Notes: generated from the sequence alone by a model not told the origin. Numbered from the stretch's first letter, positions 17,049 through 25,364 are shown. The stretch is DNA of 64,000 bases from an uncultured Oscillospiraceae bacterium (GCA_900548545.1 URKX01000006.1:1-64000), one strand, 5' to 3'. Numbers and translations: made by a program.

Positions 17049-17100
17049 TTTTGTGTTTCATTTACCCAAATGAAACACAAAAAGAGGCTAGCCTCTTTTT
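17049..17100 (-). promoter_or_regulatory. Two overlapping large palindromes in the operon leader, probable operators
   Basis: 17049-17082 is a perfect inverted repeat with 15-base arms (TTTTGTGTTTCATTT / AAATGAAACACAAAA) around ACCC; on the minus strand its centre reads ATTTGGGTAAAT. 17079-17100 is a perfect 22-base palindrome with arms AAAAAGAGG and centre CTAGCC-type core, sharing four A's with the first. Both lie just downstream of the promoter (about +18 to +69). The TTTGGGYAA centre matches the middle of the Firmicutes XylR (ROK) operator, so the ROK regulator at 3057-4247 is a candidate ligand. The second could also act as a hairpin in the RNA. Confidence 0.75.
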
Positions 17101-17123
17101 GGCAACGCGCTAGGTTCTTGTAC

Positions 17124-17152
17124 ATAATAGCACCCAATTATAAATATGTCAA
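17124..17152 (-). promoter_or_regulatory. Consensus promoter of the sugar-utilisation operon
   Basis: On the minus strand a perfect TTGACA (17152-17147) and TATTAT (17129-17124) with 17 bases between. Transcription should begin near 17117, giving a leader of about 204 bases to the binding-protein start. Confidence 0.88.
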
Positions 17153-17276
17153 TTCTTTTTTATTTATTTTTCTCAATAAGCTTAGAAGGGTATGCAAGGC
17201 ATCGCGCCAATACAAGAAAAGGCGCGGAATAAGCCGAGCCGCCCCGCAACCCCATCGATACGCCCGGAAATAAAAA

Positions 17277-17320
17277 AGGGAGTATCCAAAAAGCTTTAAC
17301 AGCTTTTCTGAATACTCCCT
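17277..17320 (-). terminator. Second terminator downstream of tRNA-Pro
   Basis: AGGGAGTAT pairs with ATACTCCCT, with an inner AAAAGCT/AGCTTTT stem, and six T's follow on the minus strand. It lies about 50 bases past the tRNA's own terminator and shields the sugar-operon promoter. Confidence 0.8.
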
Positions 17321-17370
17321 ATCGGTTTCCGCTGTGGAAAGACGCCTCCGGCGCGGGCTTCTTCACAAAA

Positions 17371-17407
17371 AAAAGGGTTCGAACGCGAATCACGTTCGAA
17401 CCCTTTT
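17371..17407 (-). terminator. Terminator directly abutting tRNA-Pro
   Basis: A perfect 15-bp stem (AAAAGGGTTCGAACG / CGTTCGAACCCTTTT) with a 7-base loop and a T run on the minus strand. It begins at the last base of the encoded CCA end. The stem contains GGTTCGAAC, like a tRNA T arm. Confidence 0.9.
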
Positions 17408-17483
17408 GGTCCGAGTGGCGAGACTTGAACTCACGGCCTCTTGACCCCCAGTCAAGCGCGCTACCAACTGCGCCACACCCGGA
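17407..17483 (-). tRNA. tRNA-Pro(GGG)
   Basis: A cloverleaf can be drawn: acceptor TCCGGGT pairs with ACTCGGA, the D arm has GCGCAGTTGGTAGCGC, the anticodon stem CTTGA/TCAAG encloses CTGGGGG (anticodon GGG), and the T arm is GTGAGTTCAAGTCTCGC. CCA is encoded. It decodes CCC and CCU proline codons. Confidence 0.95.
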
Positions 17484-17565
17484 CAACGTGTTATATTATA
17501 AGGGATAAACTTGAAAAAAGCAACCCCTTTTTCAAAAATTTTTAAAGTTTTTCTTGAAAGAAATG

Positions 17566-17595
17566 AGGGTGCCCCGAAATCCCAGGGCACCCTCC
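17566..17595 (-). terminator. Hairpin after the small hypothetical gene
   Basis: GAGGGTGCCC and GGGCACCCTC form a 10-bp stem 3 bases past the stop codon, followed by a moderately T-rich tract on the minus strand. Confidence 0.7.
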
Positions 17596-17597
17596 CT

Positions 17598-17786
17598 TTA
17601 CCGCCGGAGCATCAGTTCCCGGGCCATCCGCCGCAGATCCTCTTCGCTGTGGATCTCATCTTGGTGCTCCTCAATAGCAGCCCGCACCTCTTCCGGCAGC
17701 CCCCACTCCGGGTCGGCAATGGGCAGAGCATAGTTCAAGCCAGAGGCGCCGTTTACCGGCGAGCCTCCCCAAAAATAAGGAAACAT
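17598..17786 (-). CDS. Small hypothetical protein, 62 residues
   Basis: A short acidic protein with an aromatic Gly-rich start (MFPYFWGG), a Pro-rich middle (LPIADPEWGLPEEV) and an amphipathic C-terminal helix ending in LMLRR. The ATG at 17786 follows GGGGGTGAT at good spacing; an upstream in-frame ATG at 17831 lacks one. A terminator-like hairpin follows the stop. I do not recognise a family. It lies between aspartokinase and tRNA-Pro on the same strand and could be co-transcribed with either or stand alone. Confidence 0.6.
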   Translation of the reverse strand: MFPYFWGGSPVNGASGLNYALPIADPEWGLPEEVRAAIEEHQDEIHSEEDLRRMARELMLRR

Positions 17787-17878
17787 ACAAATCACCCCCG
17801 GATTTAGCTTGCGCATTCCAGGGGCGATCATTCCGTTTTGAGTTTTTCAATTCTTGGGAAGCTTTTTAAAACGCCATT

Positions 17879-19087
17879 TTATTGGCCAAAAAACTTTTCA
17901 TGAATAGCTTCCACAGCCCGGTCGCCGTCTGCCTTATTCAACAGTACGGAGATCTTGATCTCACTGGTGGAAATCATCTGAATATTCACGTTCCGGGAAA
18001 ACAGCGCTTCAAACATCTCCGCCGCCACACCGGGATGGGTTTCCATGCCAGCGCCCACAATGGACACCTTGGTCACGTTATCGTCGGAAACAATGTTGGA
18101 CGCGCCCCACTTCTCCGCGTTTTGCTGCAACAAGGCAATGGCGTCATCCATCTTATTTTTGTCCACGGTAAAACTGATGTCTTTGGTGCCGTTGCGGCCA
18201 ATAGACTGGAGAATAATATCCACATTGACTCCCTTAGCTGCCAGCCGGGAGAAAATTTTGAAAGCCAAGCCCGGTTTATCCGGCACCCCGAGGATGGAGA
18301 TACGGGCAATGTTGTCATCCTTTGCCACCCCGCTGATGAGCATTTTTTCCACGTTGCTTTCCTCCTTCACAATGGTACCCTTCCGCCGGGTCAGGCTGGA
18401 AAGGACTTCCAATTCAATGTTATATTTCTTTGCCATTTCCACAGAACGGTTGTGGAGCACCTGGGCGCCCAAAGTGGCCAGTTCCAGCATTTCATCGTAA
18501 GAAATGGAGTTAAGTTTGACGGCCCCGGGGATTTTCCGGGGGTCTGCGGTATACACGCCGTCCACATCGGTAAAGATCTGGCACAAGTCCGCGTGCATGG
18601 TAGCGGCAATGGCAACCGCGCTGGTATCAGAACCGCCCCGGCCCAACGTAGTCATATCGCCAAAACGGTTTACGCCTTGGAAACCAGTTACCACCACGAT
18701 GCGGCGTTTATCCAGTTCCTGTTCGATCCGGGCGGCGTTCACCCGCTTGATGCGGGCGTTCCCGTAGTCGGAAGTGGTTTCAAACCCAGCCTGCCAACCC
18801 AGCAAGGACACCACGGGATATCCCATACGCTCAATCGCCATGGCCAAAAGCGAGGCGGAAATCTGTTCGCCGGAAGAGAGCAGCATATCCATTTCCCGCT
18901 TGGAGGGTTTACCGTTGATCTCGGCGGCTTTTTCAATCAGGTCGTCGGTGGTATCGCCCTGGGCGGAAACCACCACCACCACATCGTTGCCCTCTTTATA
19001 AGTAGAGGTGACGATATCCGCCACATTGTTGATGCACTCGGCGTCCTTGACAGAGGAACCGCCGAACTTCTGAACGATCAGTGCCAT
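17879..19087 (-). CDS. lysC: Aspartate kinase
   Basis: 402 residues, phosphorylating aspartate as the first step to lysine, threonine and methionine. KFGGSSV at residues 7-13 is the kinase signature, GRGGSDTSA and FTDVDGVYTADPR form the ATP/aspartate site, and two C-terminal ACT domains (VDIILQSIG and VNIQMISTSEIKISVL) are for feedback control. The ATG at 19087 is used: homologues start MALIVQKFGG, and GAAGGGAAG lies upstream. It is the last gene of an operon with hom and thrB, so the kinase is probably tuned to threonine supply. Confidence 0.95.
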   Translation of the reverse strand: MALIVQKFGGSSVKDAECINNVADIVTSTYKEGNDVVVVVSAQGDTTDDLIEKAAEINGKPSKREMDMLLSSGEQISASLLAMAIERMGYPVVSLLGWQAGFETTSDYGNARIKRVNAARIEQELDKRRIVVVTGFQGVNRFGDMTTLGRGGSDTSAVAIAATMHADLCQIFTDVDGVYTADPRKIPGAVKLNSISYDEMLELATLGAQVLHNRSVEMAKKYNIELEVLSSLTRRKGTIVKEESNVEKMLISGVAKDDNIARISILGVPDKPGLAFKIFSRLAAKGVNVDIILQSIGRNGTKDISFTVDKNKMDDAIALLQQNAEKWGASNIVSDDNVTKVSIVGAGMETHPGVAAEMFEALFSRNVNIQMISTSEIKISVLLNKADGDRAVEAIHEKFFGQ

Positions 19088-19198
19088 ACACATTCTTCCC
19101 TTCTTCCCGCCTGGGACCAGGCAGGTCATCTCTCTATCACAGGCACTCCCAAATGGGGATGTCCCACACTATCTTATGCGGCAGAAATGCCGTTGCCC

Positions 19199-20095
19199 TC
19201 ACTCAATGACAATCTGGGCGCCTTGCGGGGCCGCGGAGAGGATCTCCACACGCCAACCCGTGATGCCCTTATCTTCCAGGTGGGTAACACAGTTTTTGCC
19301 AAACGCCTGGGCGTTTTCCGCGTCGATCATGGCAATGATGGTGGGCCCTGCACCGCTGACATAGGTGCCCAGGGAGCCCAGCTCATAGCTCATACGGAAC
19401 ACGTCGTCATAATGGTCAATCAATCCAGAGCGGTAGGGCTGGTGGATCCGGTCCTGGACCGCTACCCGCAGGTTTTGCAGCTCGCCAGAGAACAGGGAAG
19501 CTGTCATCAGCCCGGAGCGGGACAAATTGTACACCGCGTCCTCACGGGAGTAGGTCTTGGGCAGGGCAGCCCGAGCCTCCTCGGTTTTCAGCTCAAAGGG
19601 CGGGATCATCAAAGCAAAACGGATCTTATCGGAAACCGGCACGCTGACACTGTATACCCGTTTACCCTCCATAGCGGAGGCTACCAAGCCGCCGGAAAGG
19701 GCCGGGCTGGTGTTGTCCGGGTGGCCCTCGATCTGGGCAGCCAGGTTGATGAGATCCGTTTGGGACAGAGGGTTGCCCATAAACCGGTTGGCACCCAAAA
19801 TGCCTGCTACAATACAGGCAGAGCTGCTCCCCAGGCCACGGGCCATGGGGATATTGTTCTCCTGGATGATTTTCAGCCCCGGCAGCTTTTTTCCGCAGAT
19901 CTCATACAGGTGTTTGGCCGCCCAGAAGATCAGGTTGCTCTCATCCGTGGGCACCTTCACGTTATCCGTGCAGCGGATCTCCAAGGTGTCGGACTCTTCC
20001 ATCCACACGCGGTTCTGCATAGTCAGGGCAATCCCCAGGGAGTCAAAGCCGGAACCCAGGTTAGCGCTGGTGGCAGGAACGTCGATTCGGATCAT
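19199..20095 (-). CDS. thrB: Homoserine kinase (GHMP family)
   Basis: 298 residues. The start MIRIDVPATSANLGSGFD is diagnostic, GLGSSSACIVAG (~88-99) is the GHMP ATP loop and SGAGPTIIAM is the third GHMP motif. It phosphorylates homoserine before threonine synthase. It lies 17 bases after hom. Threonine synthase (thrC), commonly between hom and thrB, is not present here. Confidence 0.95.
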   Translation of the reverse strand: MIRIDVPATSANLGSGFDSLGIALTMQNRVWMEESDTLEIRCTDNVKVPTDESNLIFWAAKHLYEICGKKLPGLKIIQENNIPMARGLGSSSACIVAGILGANRFMGNPLSQTDLINLAAQIEGHPDNTSPALSGGLVASAMEGKRVYSVSVPVSDKIRFALMIPPFELKTEEARAALPKTYSREDAVYNLSRSGLMTASLFSGELQNLRVAVQDRIHQPYRSGLIDHYDDVFRMSYELGSLGTYVSGAGPTIIAMIDAENAQAFGKNCVTHLEDKGITGWRVEILSAAPQGAQIVIE

Positions 20096-20112
20096 TGTGT
20101 ACCTCTCCCCTC

Positions 20113-21363
20113 TTAAAAATCCGCGATGGTGATTCGGTTGGACAGCTTCAGCCCCAGGGCTTCCAGGGCAGGCAGCATTTCTTCCAGCTGGTTCTGGGAA
20201 AGCTGGGAAACGGTAAAGCCAGCCTCCCCGTTTTCCTCGTCTTTCCGGATCAGGCGCACAGCTTCTGGGAACACCTGCTGGGCCTTGTCAAACAGGCTGT
20301 CGGCATCCCCTTCCCCACTGACCCGCAGGAACAGATCTTGGGGGGTATCCTCCCAGCACTGGACATAGTCGGGTTTGGCGTCTTCCCAGAAGAGGATCTT
20401 CCGGTCGGAACGCAAATGGCGGACACAGTCGATCACATCGGCCACCACTGCGCTGGCAGTGGGAAGTTTCCCCGCGCCCTTGCCGTAGAACACTACGTCG
20501 CCGGTGGCATCCCCCCGCACCAGGATGCCGTTGAACACATCGTCCACATTGGCCAGCTGGCTTTCCCGGGAAATAAACATGGGCGCCACCTGGATGTGGA
20601 TCCGTCCGTTCTCCAGGCGCTTTACCTCGCCGATCAGCTTGATGACGCCGCCCCATGCGCCCGCGTACCCCACATCCTCTTTTGTGATGGAGGTGATGCC
20701 CTCCGTATGGACGCTGTCGGGGTACACATGGGTGCCGTAAGCCAGGGAGGCCAAAATGCAGATTTTCCGGCAGGCGTCCACGCCCTCCACGTCCGCGGAG
20801 GGGTCCCGCTCTGCATAGCCCAGCTGCTGGGCCAGGGAAAGCGCATCGTCAAAGGCCATATGTTCCCGGATCATTTTCGTGAGGATAAAGTTGGTGGTAC
20901 CGTTTAAAATGCCGGCGATCTCGGTCATCTCGTTGGCAGCCAAGCACTGGCTGATGGGCCGGATGATGGGGATCCCCCCGCCCACGCTGGCTTCAAACAG
21001 GAAATTCAGGTTGTTTTTCTGGGCTAAGGCCAACAGCTCGGCGCCCTTTTGGGCCACCAGTTCCTTATTGGAAGTGACCACGCTCTTGCCGTTTTCCAAG
21101 CAGGCTTTTACATAGGAAAAGGCGGGCTCCAAACCGCCCATGACCTCTACCACAATCTTCACTTCCGGGTCATTCAAGATCACGTTGAAGTCTTTTGTGA
21201 AGCGGTCACTGTAGGGAAGGCCCGGGAAATCCCGCAGGTCCAGGATATACTTGACATGGACCTCCTCTTTTGCCCGCTTTTTAAAACTCTCTCTGTGGGA
21301 AATGAGCACTTCCATCACGCCGGAACCCACCACACCGTGGCCCATTACCGCGATTTCTGCCAT
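20113..21363 (-). CDS. hom: Homoserine dehydrogenase
   Basis: 416 residues, reducing aspartate semialdehyde to homoserine. The NAD(P) loop GHGVVGSG is at 8-15, TSNKELVAQKG (~94-104) and LNGTTNFILTKM followed by ADPSADVEGVDA-type sequence (ERDPSADVEGVDACRK) are the catalytic core, and a C-terminal ACT domain (DLFLRVSGEGDADSL onwards) allows threonine feedback. A strong GGAAGG precedes the start. The operon order is ACT protein, hom, thrB, lysC. Confidence 0.95.
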   Translation of the reverse strand: MAEIAVMGHGVVGSGVMEVLISHRESFKKRAKEEVHVKYILDLRDFPGLPYSDRFTKDFNVILNDPEVKIVVEVMGGLEPAFSYVKACLENGKSVVTSNKELVAQKGAELLALAQKNNLNFLFEASVGGGIPIIRPISQCLAANEMTEIAGILNGTTNFILTKMIREHMAFDDALSLAQQLGYAERDPSADVEGVDACRKICILASLAYGTHVYPDSVHTEGITSITKEDVGYAGAWGGVIKLIGEVKRLENGRIHIQVAPMFISRESQLANVDDVFNGILVRGDATGDVVFYGKGAGKLPTASAVVADVIDCVRHLRSDRKILFWEDAKPDYVQCWEDTPQDLFLRVSGEGDADSLFDKAQQVFPEAVRLIRKDEENGEAGFTVSQLSQNQLEEMLPALEALGLKLSNRITIADF

Positions 21364-21399
21364 AATTCACCCTTCCTTTCCACTTCTTTTCCCAAGCCC

Positions 21400-21837
21400 T
21401 TAATCCACGATGCTGTCAATTTTGACCACACCCTCCACGCGCTTAAGCTGTTCCAACAGTTCACCGGGGGTCCGCTCCATTTTATCCACACGTGCGGACA
21501 CGGACACAAACGCCCTCCCCTTCACAGGGATATTTTGGTTCACTGTGAGGATGTTGGCCCCTGCCTGGTAAAACACTGTCAACAGGCTCACCAGCACCCC
21601 GGGGCGGTCCATCAGGTTGACCTGCACCGTTAAAATGCCGGAGGAGTCCTTTTTGGTATAGGGAAACACAGCATCCCGGTATTTATAATACACACTGCGG
21701 GAAATCCCTGCTATACGCACTGCTTCCGAAGCGGTGGAAGCCTCGCCGCTTTCCAGCAAGGCATTGGCCCGGACCACCTTCTGATACACCTCAGGAAGCG
21801 CTTTTTCATCTACTACAAGATAAGAATCGCTTTTCAT
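21400..21837 (-). CDS. ACT domain protein, UPF0735/PheB type
   Basis: 145 residues. The N-terminal segment (YLVVDEKALPEVYQKVVRAN, then SEAVRIAGISRSVYYKYRDAVFPY) is a small helix-turn-helix-like region, followed by an ACT domain (TVQVNLMDRPGVLVSLLTVFYQ) that binds amino acids. The UPF0735 group commonly stands next to hom/thrB in Firmicutes and may act as a ligand-responsive regulator. As first gene of the operon it could sense threonine or a branched/aromatic amino acid; no operator is proven. Confidence 0.88.
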   Translation of the reverse strand: MKSDSYLVVDEKALPEVYQKVVRANALLESGEASTASEAVRIAGISRSVYYKYRDAVFPYTKKDSSGILTVQVNLMDRPGVLVSLLTVFYQAGANILTVNQNIPVKGRAFVSVSARVDKMERTPGELLEQLKRVEGVVKIDSIVD

Positions 21838-21876
21838 TGTTCACCCACAAAATACGTTTGTATTGTCACAGCGAAC

Positions 21877-21905
21877 AGTTTACCACAGGAAACCGGAAAA
21901 ATCAA
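21877..21905 (-). promoter_or_regulatory. Promoter of the threonine-pathway operon
   Basis: On the minus strand TTGATT (21905-21900), 17 bases, TAAACT (21882-21877) with an upstream TG. A small inverted repeat AATAC-GTTT-GTATT (21851-21864) lies just downstream of the expected start of transcription. Confidence 0.65.
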
Positions 21906-21919
21906 GCCCCGCACGTATA

Positions 21920-21959
21920 AAAAACTGCCGAAAAGATGCTTCCCTTCCCGGCAGTTTTT
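21920..21959 (-). terminator. Terminator of the penicillin-binding protein gene
   Basis: AAAAACTGCCG and CGGCAGTTTTT form an 11-bp stem; T's follow on the minus strand, 29 bases past the stop codon. Confidence 0.9.
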
Positions 21960-21987
21960 GCATATTTATCCAGACGGCCTACACGCC

Positions 21988-24510
21988 CTAGCCCGCATCA
22001 GAAGAAGATCCGCTGCTTTCTGAGGGCGGCGGGGTGGCCGGTTCAGGCGCGGGTGTTTCCGTTTCTACAGGGCCGGGAGGAGGCTCCGGCGCGGGGGTAG
22101 AGGGTTCCGGCGTAGGCGTGGAAGGCGTGGGCTCACTGGACTCTTCCGGCCCCTGGGTCACACCAGGCGTAGGTTCACCAGGCGTGGGGCTGATAGAGGG
22201 CCCCATAGAAGGCCCGGGAGAAACGCTGGGCTCTACGGAGGGCTCCACGCTGGGAGAGGGCGACGGGGACGCGGCCGGCCCCGCGATGTGGTCGCTGCCG
22301 CCGTTGCAGCGGCCAGGCAGGTTGCTGCTGGAATACCAACCCACCGCCGTATCATAGCAGTTGGCACCGGCAAGCTTGCCGCTGCTGCGGCAGAAGGTAG
22401 ACTGGAATACATTGTCGCTGAGGATCCAGCTCTTGTCCCCCCAGTCGTACTGCATCAAGTATTCGATCACCGCTTTCCAAGTGACTTTGGCAGTAGTGGA
22501 ATCGTACAGCTCCGCAGGGTTCTCGTAACCGTTCCAAATGCCCGCCACACAGAAGGGCGTACCGCCCATAAAGGTCAAGTCCTTGGTGTCATTGGTGGTA
22601 CCGGTTTTAGCAAAGATATCGATGCCCAGGCTCTGCATGGTGGTGGCGGTGCCGTTATACCCCTCCACAGGACGGTGGAGCAGCTTATTCATAATGGTGG
22701 CGTTTTCCACGGACATCACCCGCTCACCCACATTGTCCCGGTTGTCCAGGATCACGTTGCCGTCGTGGTCTTTCACATAGGTGTAGGTGTAGGGCTCGTA
22801 GTACAGGCCGCCATTGGCAAACATACAGTAGGCCGCTGTCATCTCACGGACCGTGACGCCGTAGCTCATGCCGCCCAAGGCCATGGCGGAATAGCTGTGG
22901 GCATCCTCTTCGGTCAAGGTGGTGAAATGGAGCTTCTGGGTGAGCCATTCATAACAGGCTTCCGGGGTCAACTCGTCCACCAGCCAGGCCACAGGCGCGT
23001 TCTGGGAAACCTCAACGGCCTCGTCCACATTCATGAAACCTGTATATTCCAAAGAGAAGTTAGAGGGGCCTTCGTCGGTGGAGTCCGTCCCATAGTAGCC
23101 GGGCAAAGGCTGGTCTTTCAGCACGGAACCGTAGGTGATGGTACCGTTTTCAATGCCCAGCGAATACGCGCTGACCGGCTTGAAGGAGGAGCCGGGCTGA
23201 CGCTTGGTATCGGTGGCGTTGTTCCACAGGCGCACACCTTCCCGCTCATCGCGGCTGCCCACGACCGCGATGACCCGTCCCGTGTAGGGGTCCATCACAA
23301 AGAGGCCCGCCTGGATCGCCTGGTCTTCCGGCATACAATCGCCGTTGATAAACATATCCTCCAGGTCGTTCTGGATGGTGGGGTTCATGCAGCTGTGAAT
23401 CTCCAAGCCGCCGTTGTAGATCATACTCACGGCATTTTCCCGGGAGTAGTTGTAGGTTTCCATCAGGTCATCCACGATATCCTCAAACAAGGTATCGATA
23501 TACCAGTTCCACAGGTTGGTCTCCTGCTGCTCCTCCACACTCTCCGTTTCTTGGGACTGGTCGCCGTCAAACGTCATAGCAGCCAGCTCGGCTGTGGCCT
23601 GCTCATATTCCTCCCGGGTGATGGTCACCAGCTGGCCTTCCATTTCCTCGGAGATATATAACTCGTCATTTTCTTCATCCCCATCGGACAACTCCCACAT
23701 ACGGTCCAGCACGGTCTGCGCGCGGGCTTTTGCGTCATCGGGGAATATCAAGGGATGGTACTGGTAGGGGTTTTGGGTAATGCCGGCAATTAAAGCGCAC
23801 TGGGCCAAAGAGCACTGGGCAATGTCCTTGCCGAAGTAAGCCTGAGCTGCCGCCTCCACACCCTGGTTTTGGCCGCCGTAGTTGACGATGTTCAGATAGG
23901 CTTCCAAAATCTGCTGCTTGGAATACTTTTTCTCCATGTTCAAGGCGGTAAAGATCTCGGTAACTTTCCGCATGATAGAGTAGTCCTTTTCACCGGTGAT
24001 GTTTTTCACCAGCTGCTGGGTCATAGTGGAGCCGCCGCCGCTTCCACCAGCAAACAGTTTGACCACGGCGTTCAAGGTGGTGCGCCAATCCACACCGTGG
24101 TGCTCGCAGAAGCGGTGGTCCTCAATGCACACCTGGGCCGTTTTCATATAGGCAGGGATATCGTTTAACGCCGCCCACACCCGGTTTTCGTCAGCGTGGA
24201 TGGGCATATATTCCGCGGCGTTGCCAGCTTCGTCGTCCACATACACCATACTGGAATATTTCAGGGACATCGTGTTCAAGTCGGGGGCTTCGATATCCCG
24301 GAAACTCAACAGGAACGACGCCACAGACAAAAACACCAGCACGCCGGTGATGCACATGATACACAGGAAGGTCTTAATGGCCTTCCAAACCATGCCGCCC
24401 ACTGTTTTCGCCGTGGCTCCAGCCGCCTGGGAGAGTTCCCCCTCGGCCCGTTGGGACGGGGAACTCAAGGAAGTGGTATTGTACTTGTTCAAGTCCTTTT
24501 TATCTAACAC
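21988..24510 (-). CDS. Class A penicillin-binding protein (PBP1a-like) with disordered tail
   Basis: 840 residues. After a cytoplasmic N-terminus there is one membrane helix (FLCIMCITGVLVFLSVASFLLSF). The glycosyltransferase (GT51) domain has CIEDHRFCEHHGVDW with the catalytic Glu, and GGSTMTQQLVKN. The transpeptidase domain has the active-site GSSFKPVSAY, the SQN motif (VSQNAP) and KTGTTND. It polymerises and crosslinks peptidoglycan outside the membrane. The last ~90 residues are a low-complexity Pro/Ser/Glu/Thr tail. The GTG at 24510 is the start: AAGGAGG lies 5 bases before it, and the TTG at 24531 is upstream of that site. Confidence 0.93.
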   Translation of the reverse strand: MLDKKDLNKYNTTSLSSPSQRAEGELSQAAGATAKTVGGMVWKAIKTFLCIMCITGVLVFLSVASFLLSFRDIEAPDLNTMSLKYSSMVYVDDEAGNAAEYMPIHADENRVWAALNDIPAYMKTAQVCIEDHRFCEHHGVDWRTTLNAVVKLFAGGSGGGSTMTQQLVKNITGEKDYSIMRKVTEIFTALNMEKKYSKQQILEAYLNIVNYGGQNQGVEAAAQAYFGKDIAQCSLAQCALIAGITQNPYQYHPLIFPDDAKARAQTVLDRMWELSDGDEENDELYISEEMEGQLVTITREEYEQATAELAAMTFDGDQSQETESVEEQQETNLWNWYIDTLFEDIVDDLMETYNYSRENAVSMIYNGGLEIHSCMNPTIQNDLEDMFINGDCMPEDQAIQAGLFVMDPYTGRVIAVVGSRDEREGVRLWNNATDTKRQPGSSFKPVSAYSLGIENGTITYGSVLKDQPLPGYYGTDSTDEGPSNFSLEYTGFMNVDEAVEVSQNAPVAWLVDELTPEACYEWLTQKLHFTTLTEEDAHSYSAMALGGMSYGVTVREMTAAYCMFANGGLYYEPYTYTYVKDHDGNVILDNRDNVGERVMSVENATIMNKLLHRPVEGYNGTATTMQSLGIDIFAKTGTTNDTKDLTFMGGTPFCVAGIWNGYENPAELYDSTTAKVTWKAVIEYLMQYDWGDKSWILSDNVFQSTFCRSSGKLAGANCYDTAVGWYSSSNLPGRCNGGSDHIAGPAASPSPSPSVEPSVEPSVSPGPSMGPSISPTPGEPTPGVTQGPEESSEPTPSTPTPEPSTPAPEPPPGPVETETPAPEPATPPPSESSGSSSDAG

Positions 24511-24563
24511 GGTTGCCTCCTTAGGGCGCAATGCGCCTGAAAAACAGCATAAGTCGAGGGAAA

Positions 24564-24995
24564 ATGTCCCATACTCCTGCCGAGGTGATTTCTTTGGATG
24601 ATAAAAAGCCGAAAGATTACAAAAAGCCCACGCTGCTGGCAGTGTTCCTCACTGCAGCGGCCCTGGCGGTCACAGCGGCGTCCCAGACGCTCGCGGGAAA
24701 AGACGCTGTCCCCACCCAAGGAAGTGTGGCCCAAAACGGTATGAGTTATTATACCCCAAAGCCTGACGCAAGTCAAGAAATGGGCCCTTCCCCCTCCCTT
24801 GAACAAGACGGGCCTTACCGGGTAGGGATCTACCAGGGGAAGATCGGCGTTTTTGAAGCCGGCGAAGCAGAGCCCTTCCTCACCGCAGATGTGGAGGTAT
24901 ACCTGCTGCCGGAGGAAGACGTCGCCCTGCTCCGCCAGGGGATCGTTGCGGAAGACCTGGCAACCGTGAAATCCATTTTGGAGGACTACCAGTGA
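24564..24995 (+). CDS. BofC C-terminal domain-like membrane-anchored protein
   Basis: 143 residues: a short charged start, a single membrane helix (LLAVFLTAAALAVTAAS), a flexible linker and a C-terminal ~55-residue domain (YRVGIYQGKIGVFEAGE ... VKSILEDYQ). This last part resembles the BofC C-terminal domain of sporulation signalling and related wall proteins. ATG 24564 follows GAGGGA and lies 53 bases from the divergent PBP start. Two-gene divergence with a PBP, plus a spore-protein gene after it, suggests a role in the cell wall or spore envelope (inference). Confidence 0.7.
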   Translation: MSHTPAEVISLDDKKPKDYKKPTLLAVFLTAAALAVTAASQTLAGKDAVPTQGSVAQNGMSYYTPKPDASQEMGPSPSLEQDGPYRVGIYQGKIGVFEAGEAEPFLTADVEVYLLPEEDVALLRQGIVAEDLATVKSILEDYQ

Positions 24996-25004
24996 TGCAA
25001 AAGG

Positions 25005-25036
25005 AAACGCCCTGCCGTTAACCCGGCAGGGCGTTT
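25005..25036. terminator. Bidirectional terminator between convergent genes
   Basis: AAACGCCCTGCCG and CGGCAGGGCGTTT form a perfect 13-bp stem between the BofC-like gene (+) and the SASP gene (-). Confidence 0.9.
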
Positions 25037-25048
25037 TTCGTGCGAACG

Positions 25049-25243
25049 TTACTTCATGCTCTTCTCGTAGCTTTCGATCATCTTCTTGACCATCTGGCCG
25101 CCAACGGAACCGGCCTGGCGGGAAGTCAGATCACCGTTGTAGCCCTGCTTCAGGTTGACGCCCACTTCAGCGGCGGACTCCATCTTGAAGCGGTTCATCG
25201 CTTCCTTGGCTTCAGGAACCATCATAGAATTGCTGCTTTTCAT
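25049..25243 (-). CDS. Alpha/beta-type small acid-soluble spore protein
   Basis: 64 residues. PEAKEAMNRFKMESAAEVGV, GYNGDLTSRQAGSVGGQMVKKMI is the alpha/beta SASP pattern, including the protease-cleavage-like E-x-A and the Gly-rich SRQAG-VGG core. SASPs coat and protect spore DNA. ATG 25243 follows AAGGAGAAC. It is a monocistronic gene and direct evidence that the organism can sporulate. A forespore sigma-G promoter is expected upstream but I could not place one with confidence. Confidence 0.95.
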   Translation of the reverse strand: MKSSNSMMVPEAKEAMNRFKMESAAEVGVNLKQGYNGDLTSRQAGSVGGQMVKKMIESYEKSMK

Positions 25244-25364
25244 GTCTTTGTTCTCCTTCAAAAGAATTTTTCTCGCGTTTGCATTACCTAGTGTGACACC
25301 CTCACTGCCGCTTATGAATGACAATTCTTTCTAAATCCGGAGAATTTGGCCTTTTTCACAGCTT

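Noticed and set aside
17882..20116. A long open frame on the + strand across lysC and thrB
   Set aside because: It is antisense to two well-supported enzymes with perfect family motifs, lacks its own ribosome binding site and domains, and results from GC-rich codon use.
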